In this document: in pieces, positions 14,796 to 17,550 of the stretch
Numbering within the stretch: position 1 is the first letter of the stretch
How the letters are laid out: the number at the start of each line of letters is the position of its first letter
NCBI GenBank assembly: GCA_965524675.1
Contig: CBERPN010000054.1
Span: forward strand, 1 to 17,550
Direction: 5' to 3'
Length of the DNA: 17,550 bases
Source: CALLQB01 sp036479275
Lineage (GTDB): Bacteria > Actinomycetota > Acidimicrobiia > Acidimicrobiales > SHLQ01
The notes under the pieces: generated by a model
Database searches by the model: none
Told to the model about the DNA's origin: nothing
The model's input: the letters and a program-made list of their open reading frames with translations, nothing else
Position numbers and translations under genes: made by a program

Positions 14796-15383
14796 ATGAG
14801 TAGAAAACTGTCTTTGGTCGACATCTCGGACCACCGTGCCTACGCCAACGAGCGCGAGGCCTTCCGAGCGGACGTCATCGCTGTAAAGAAGCGCCGTCGT
14901 ATCGGCGTTGGGCCTTTCGTGACCTTCTTGTTCGAGAACCGCGACACCATGCGCTTCCAGATCCAAGAGATGGCGCGAGTCGAGCGCATCGACAGCGACG
15001 AGGGTATCGAGACCGAACTCCGCGCCTACAACCCGTTGATTCCCGAACCGGGAGAACTCAAGGCAACGATGTTTCTCGAGTTGACCACCGACGAGTTGCT
15101 GCGCGAGTGGATTCCAAAATTGGCCAACATCGAGCGTTCGGTAAGCCTGAGAATCGCTGACGATTCGGTACCCCTGCTACTCGACAGCGACCACGAAAAA
15201 CAGCTAACCCGCGAAGACATGACCTCGGCAGTGCACTACTTGGGTGCATCTCTGTCGACTAGCCAGGTCGCCGAGTTTGCAACCGGCGGCGCGATCCTTG
15301 AAATCACGCACCCCGAGTACCGCCACAGCGAAGCTCTGTCGGCTGAGATGACCACCGAACTACTGCTCGACCTCCGCCCCTAA
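14796..15383 (+). CDS. DUF3501 family protein
   Basis: This 195-residue protein is a conserved partner of unknown function. The family signature is clear: RRRIGVGPFVTFLFENRDTM, then FQIQEMARVERI, ELRAYNPLIPEPGELKATMF, a strand-turn LRIADDSVPLLLD, and HYLGASLS followed by ILEITHPEYRHSEAL near the C-terminus. No membrane segment, signal peptide or metal-binding Cys cluster is visible; it is likely cytosolic. GAGG lies about 10 bases before the ATG, 21 bases after the Fe-S gene stop, so the two are co-transcribed. Known neighbourhoods of DUF3501 often contain a rubrerythrin and an Hdr-like Fe-S protein, as here. A role as an accessory subunit of that pair is likely, but no reaction is known. Confidence 0.9.
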   Translation: MSRKLSLVDISDHRAYANEREAFRADVIAVKKRRRIGVGPFVTFLFENRDTMRFQIQEMARVERIDSDEGIETELRAYNPLIPEPGELKATMFLELTTDELLREWIPKLANIERSVSLRIADDSVPLLLDSDHEKQLTREDMTSAVHYLGASLSTSQVAEFATGGAILEITHPEYRHSEALSAEMTTELLLDLRP

Positions 15384-15388
15384 CCCCG

Positions 15389-15496
15389 AAATTACTGTTG
15401 GCAGGACCGCCTACCGGTGCTGGGCACAGTAAATTCGGCCCGCCTACCCAAATTACTGTTGTCAGGATCGGCTACCGGTGCTGGGCACAGTAATTT
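15389..15496. repeat. Two copies of a 47-bp element with terminal inverted repeats
   Basis: Copies at 15389-15435 and 15450-15496 are 43/47 identical. Each begins AAATTACTGT and ends ACAGTAATTT (copy 2, perfect 10-bp inverted ends) or ACAGTAAATT (copy 1, one mismatch). They share CTACCGGTGCTGGGCACAGTAA. They lie between the convergent DUF3501 gene and a minus-strand membrane protein gene, ending 3 bases before its stop. They may act as bidirectional terminators or be MITE-like intergenic repeats; the A/T-rich outer arms leave T-runs on both strands. Confidence 0.85.
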
Positions 15497-15499
15497 CGA

Positions 15500-15922
15500 T
15501 TAGGTGAAGAGTTCGCCTAGGTCGACCACGACAAGCACTACGAGCAGCACGATGATTCCGACGTGTACAACGGTTACCGGCCTGCGCCACTTGTGCTGCG
15601 CCCGCCAGAACCTGCGAATGCTAAACAGGTTGGCAAAGATTGCGAAAGTTCCGAGGGTCACCCCAACCCAGGGGCCAATACTCGAGGCGAAACCGTAGAA
15701 CGGCGTTACGAACGGGAAGATCACATAGGTGAGCAAACACCGCACCGCCGAGACGAAAATGCTTTTGCTAAAGCCTTCCTCGATCGACGAAGCGGGCACG
15801 GTTTCGACACTATCGACGCCTGAAACAGGGGCGTCGACCAAGGCTTCGGAGTCGGTCAAGTCGTTCGTACCGCTGGCGATGGCAGCTGGATCCGCTCGCT
15901 CTATCGATGTCACGGCTCCCAT
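15500..15922 (-). CDS. Small predicted membrane protein, unknown function
   Basis: I do not recognise a family. From ATG 15922 the protein has 140 residues: a polar N-terminal region of about 50 residues, rich in Ala, Asp and Ser (possibly disordered and cytosolic), followed by three hydrophobic segments (RCLLTYVIFPFVTPFYGFA; GPWVGVTLGTFAIFANLFSI; VVHVGIIVLLVVLVVVDL). A basic RRFWRAQHKWRR loop separates the second and third, fitting a cytosolic loop. GGGAG lies 8 bases before the ATG; a TTG at 15937 would add five residues. It is convergent with DUF3501 and divergent from the acyl-CoA dehydrogenase, so its genomic context says little. Topology of three segments is predicted by eye only. Confidence 0.75.
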   Translation of the reverse strand: MGAVTSIERADPAAIASGTNDLTDSEALVDAPVSGVDSVETVPASSIEEGFSKSIFVSAVRCLLTYVIFPFVTPFYGFASSIGPWVGVTLGTFAIFANLFSIRRFWRAQHKWRRPVTVVHVGIIVLLVVLVVVDLGELFT

Positions 15923-15988
15923 TCTGCCAGCTCCCAAGACCTACAAGGAGATCGGGCAGATTTTGTTCAACCACATCCGAACTGGTGT

Positions 15989-16018
15989 TAGATCTGGCGG
16001 CTGGGGCCGCCAGATCTA
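15989..16018. repeat. Perfect 13-bp hairpin TAGATCTGGCGGC / GCCGCCAGATCTA, loop TGGG
   Basis: The stem is perfect over 13 base pairs with a four-base loop. It lies between divergent genes (membrane protein to the left, acyl-CoA dehydrogenase to the right), so it cannot be the 3' terminator of either gene. It has no T-tract on either strand. It might be an operator, a 5'-leader stem, or mark the end of an unrecognised small RNA. Confidence 0.8.
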
Positions 16019-16106
16019 GAACGACTTCGAGCTCGACTAACTACTCCGCATTGCTTTAGGACATAGTGAACGCACTACCTCTAGACCGACGGAGTTAAGC
16101 ATCACG

Positions 16107-17327
16107 ATGTCCGACACGCTCACGCCTGAAGCCACTGAAGAGTTTAGGCTCCGCTGCAAAACCTTCCTTGCCGACAATGCGTTCGAACGGTCGATCGATG
16201 ATCCTCGCAGCGAAAAGAGCATGGCCAAGACCAAGCTGTTTCAGGCTGCTCTCACCAAAGCCGGGCTCGCGGGCCTCACCTACCCAAAGGAGTTCGGTGG
16301 TGCCGGCCTGACCCGGAGCCACGACCGGATCTGGCGCGAAGAGATGGCGGCCTACGGCACCATGGCGTTCGATCTCACGATCAGCCATGGGATGTGCCTT
16401 CCGGTATTGAACGAGTTCGGCACCGAGGAACAAAAGCAAGAATTCATGACCCGAAACATCAGCGGCGAAAACGTTTGGTGCCAGATGTTCTCTGAACCCG
16501 GCGCAGGCTCGGACGTGGCGAGCCTGCAAACCCGCGCGAATCTCGATGGTGAGGAGTGGATCATCAACGGGCAGAAGGTATGGACCACCCTGGCCCATCT
16601 TTGCGACTACGGCATTCTCGTAGCTCGAACCGACCCCGAACAGGTTAAGCACGCCGGTATTTCGATGTTCATCGTCGACATGAACGACCCCTCGGTCGAG
16701 ATCCGTCCAATCCATCAGATCGACGGAGGGATGCACTTCAACGAAGTGTTTTTCACCGACACACGCATCCCCAAGAGTTGGCTCGTACCGCCACTTCACG
16801 ACGGTTGGCGCCTCGCCACAGCGATGCTCATGTACGAACGGGTCGCGATCGGAACAGGCGCGTCGAGCGGCGTCACCCACGACAATGCCGACCGCCTTAT
16901 CGCTGCCGCGACCAAACGCAACGTCATCGACGACCCCAACCTTCGCCAAGATCTCATGCGTCTATACAGTTCGGAAACAGCTAAAAGTCTGGTGGCTATG
17001 CAAACCCGAGCCGAGCTTCAGGCTGGCAAGACCCCCGGCCCGGGCGGATCCCTCGGCAAGCTTCATGGAGCAATGATTGCCAACATGACCCGAGACTTGT
17101 CTATGCAAATAGTTGGCGCCGAAGGCTTGGCATGGGACTCCACCAACGCCGAAGGCGCACGTTGGTCAAAGGGCGCACTCTCAAGCTTTCAAGCCGGAAT
17201 AGCAGGCGGCACCAACGAAATCCAGCGCAACATAATTGGCGACCGAGTTCTAGGTTTGCCGCGCGAACCGTCGGTCGACAAGGGCGTGCCGTTCAAGGAT
17301 CTCAAGGTCGGCACCCAAAACAGCTGA
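16107..17327 (+). CDS. Acyl-CoA dehydrogenase (FadE-like)
   Basis: The 406-residue flavoprotein oxidises an acyl-CoA to the 2-enoyl-CoA and passes electrons to ETF. The first family signature is at about 126-137 (MFSEPGAGSDVAS, with FAD/acyl contacts), followed by EWIINGQKVWTT. The C-terminal signature is GGTNEIQRNIIGDRVLGLPREP at about 367-388. At the site of the catalytic Glu of medium-chain enzymes (YEGT) this protein has AGGT, so Gly367 replaces the base. Glu244 in LMYERV aligns with the alternative base Glu254 of isovaleryl-CoA dehydrogenase and is the probable catalyst. That arrangement fits branched-chain, long-chain or mycobacterial-type FadE substrates; the substrate itself is not predictable. 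It ends 8 bases before the convergent transporter gene. Confidence 0.95.
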   Translation: MSDTLTPEATEEFRLRCKTFLADNAFERSIDDPRSEKSMAKTKLFQAALTKAGLAGLTYPKEFGGAGLTRSHDRIWREEMAAYGTMAFDLTISHGMCLPVLNEFGTEEQKQEFMTRNISGENVWCQMFSEPGAGSDVASLQTRANLDGEEWIINGQKVWTTLAHLCDYGILVARTDPEQVKHAGISMFIVDMNDPSVEIRPIHQIDGGMHFNEVFFTDTRIPKSWLVPPLHDGWRLATAMLMYERVAIGTGASSGVTHDNADRLIAAATKRNVIDDPNLRQDLMRLYSSETAKSLVAMQTRAELQAGKTPGPGGSLGKLHGAMIANMTRDLSMQIVGAEGLAWDSTNAEGARWSKGALSSFQAGIAGGTNEIQRNIIGDRVLGLPREPSVDKGVPFKDLKVGTQNS

Positions 17328-17335
17328 GCCCCTCG

Positions 17336-17550
17336 TCAACCCACCACCAGCGCAAGAACCACAGGCAAGGTCACGAGCGAAAGCAAAGTCATGTTGACCA
17401 GGTTGGCGGTGACACGCTCGGGTTCGAGGTCGTGCTCCATCGCTACCACCATCGTAAAAACCGCTGGTGGCATCGCCGATTGAATCACCACCACGCCGCG
17501 CTCATCGCCCGACAAGCCAAGGGCTATCGCCACCAGCAATGCGACTACCG
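17336..17550 (-). CDS. AEC (auxin efflux carrier) family transporter, C-terminal end
   Basis: The gene enters from the right edge; only the last 71 residues are visible, and the true start lies outside the window. They show a hydrophobic segment VVALLVAIALGLS, then VVIQSAMPPAVFTMVVAMEHDL, and the final helix NMTLLSLVTLPVVLALVVG. The QSAMPPAV turn and the TLLSLVTLPV end are typical of the last two helices of AEC transporters, which export or import small organic acids or malonate-like compounds. The assignment rests on this short end, so the family call is fair and the substrate unknown. Confidence 0.75.
   Translation of the reverse strand, partial: VVALLVAIALGLSGDERGVVVIQSAMPPAVFTMVVAMEHDLEPERVTANLVNMTLLSLVTLPVVLALVVG

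Noticed and set aside
1..17550. CRISPR arrays, tRNA or rRNA genes, insertion sequences, prophage genes
   Set aside because: No regularly spaced repeats, cloverleaf or rRNA cores, transposase or integrase motifs were found by eye on either strand.

Overview
The window looks like chromosomal DNA of a moderately GC-rich actinobacterium. The gene content and neighbourhoods (a PmmB-type phosphohexomutase beside a trimeric purine nucleoside phosphorylase and a thymidine phosphorylase, as in mycobacteria; a tandem-Usp protein; NarL-type two-component pair; FadE-like acyl-CoA dehydrogenase) fit Actinobacteria. An Acidimicrobiia/Ilumatobacter-like marine lineage is my guess, not a demonstrated assignment. 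No rRNA, tRNA, CRISPR array, transposase or phage gene was seen. No gene-free stretch exceeds 300 bases.

Layout. (1) 1-3433: nucleoside salvage. The C-terminal part of thymidine phosphorylase (+) faces a translationally coupled punA-pmmB pair (-). Three copies of a short palindromic repeat lie between the convergent ends. (2) 3599-8116: stress and transport. A tandem universal stress protein (-) diverges from a small flavin/F420-type split-barrel protein (+). That gene is followed by an APC permease fused to cytosolic regulatory domains and, overlapping it by one base, a D-2-hydroxyacid dehydrogenase. (3) 8166-10149: a large beta-rich, coiled-coil protein of unknown function on the minus strand. 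It has no convincing start and its frame closes in a hairpin-rich repeat tract. (4) 10182-12211: divergent NarL-type histidine kinase (-) and response regulator (+). (5) 12256-15383: a peroxide-defence set consisting of a PerR-type Fur regulator with a palindromic candidate operator, a rubredoxin-less rubrerythrin, a double-CCG iron-sulfur oxidoreductase and a DUF3501 protein. (6) 15389-17550: a two-copy inverted-repeat element, a small membrane protein (-), a strong orphan hairpin, an acyl-CoA dehydrogenase (+) and the C-terminal end of an AEC-type transporter (-).

How the genes fit together. The left block would split nucleosides to bases and (deoxy)ribose-1-phosphate, and the mutase could channel the sugar phosphate onward. 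The most interesting block is the PerR / rubrerythrin / CCG Fe-S / DUF3501 run. The regulator carries the full five-residue PerR metal site. The rubrerythrin lacks its usual rubredoxin electron-entry domain. The next gene encodes a protein with two 4Fe-4S motifs and two CCG-type domains that could supply electrons, followed by a conserved partner of unknown role. I infer a peroxide-reducing pathway with a dedicated donor; the sequence shows the neighbourhood and residues, not the electron flow.
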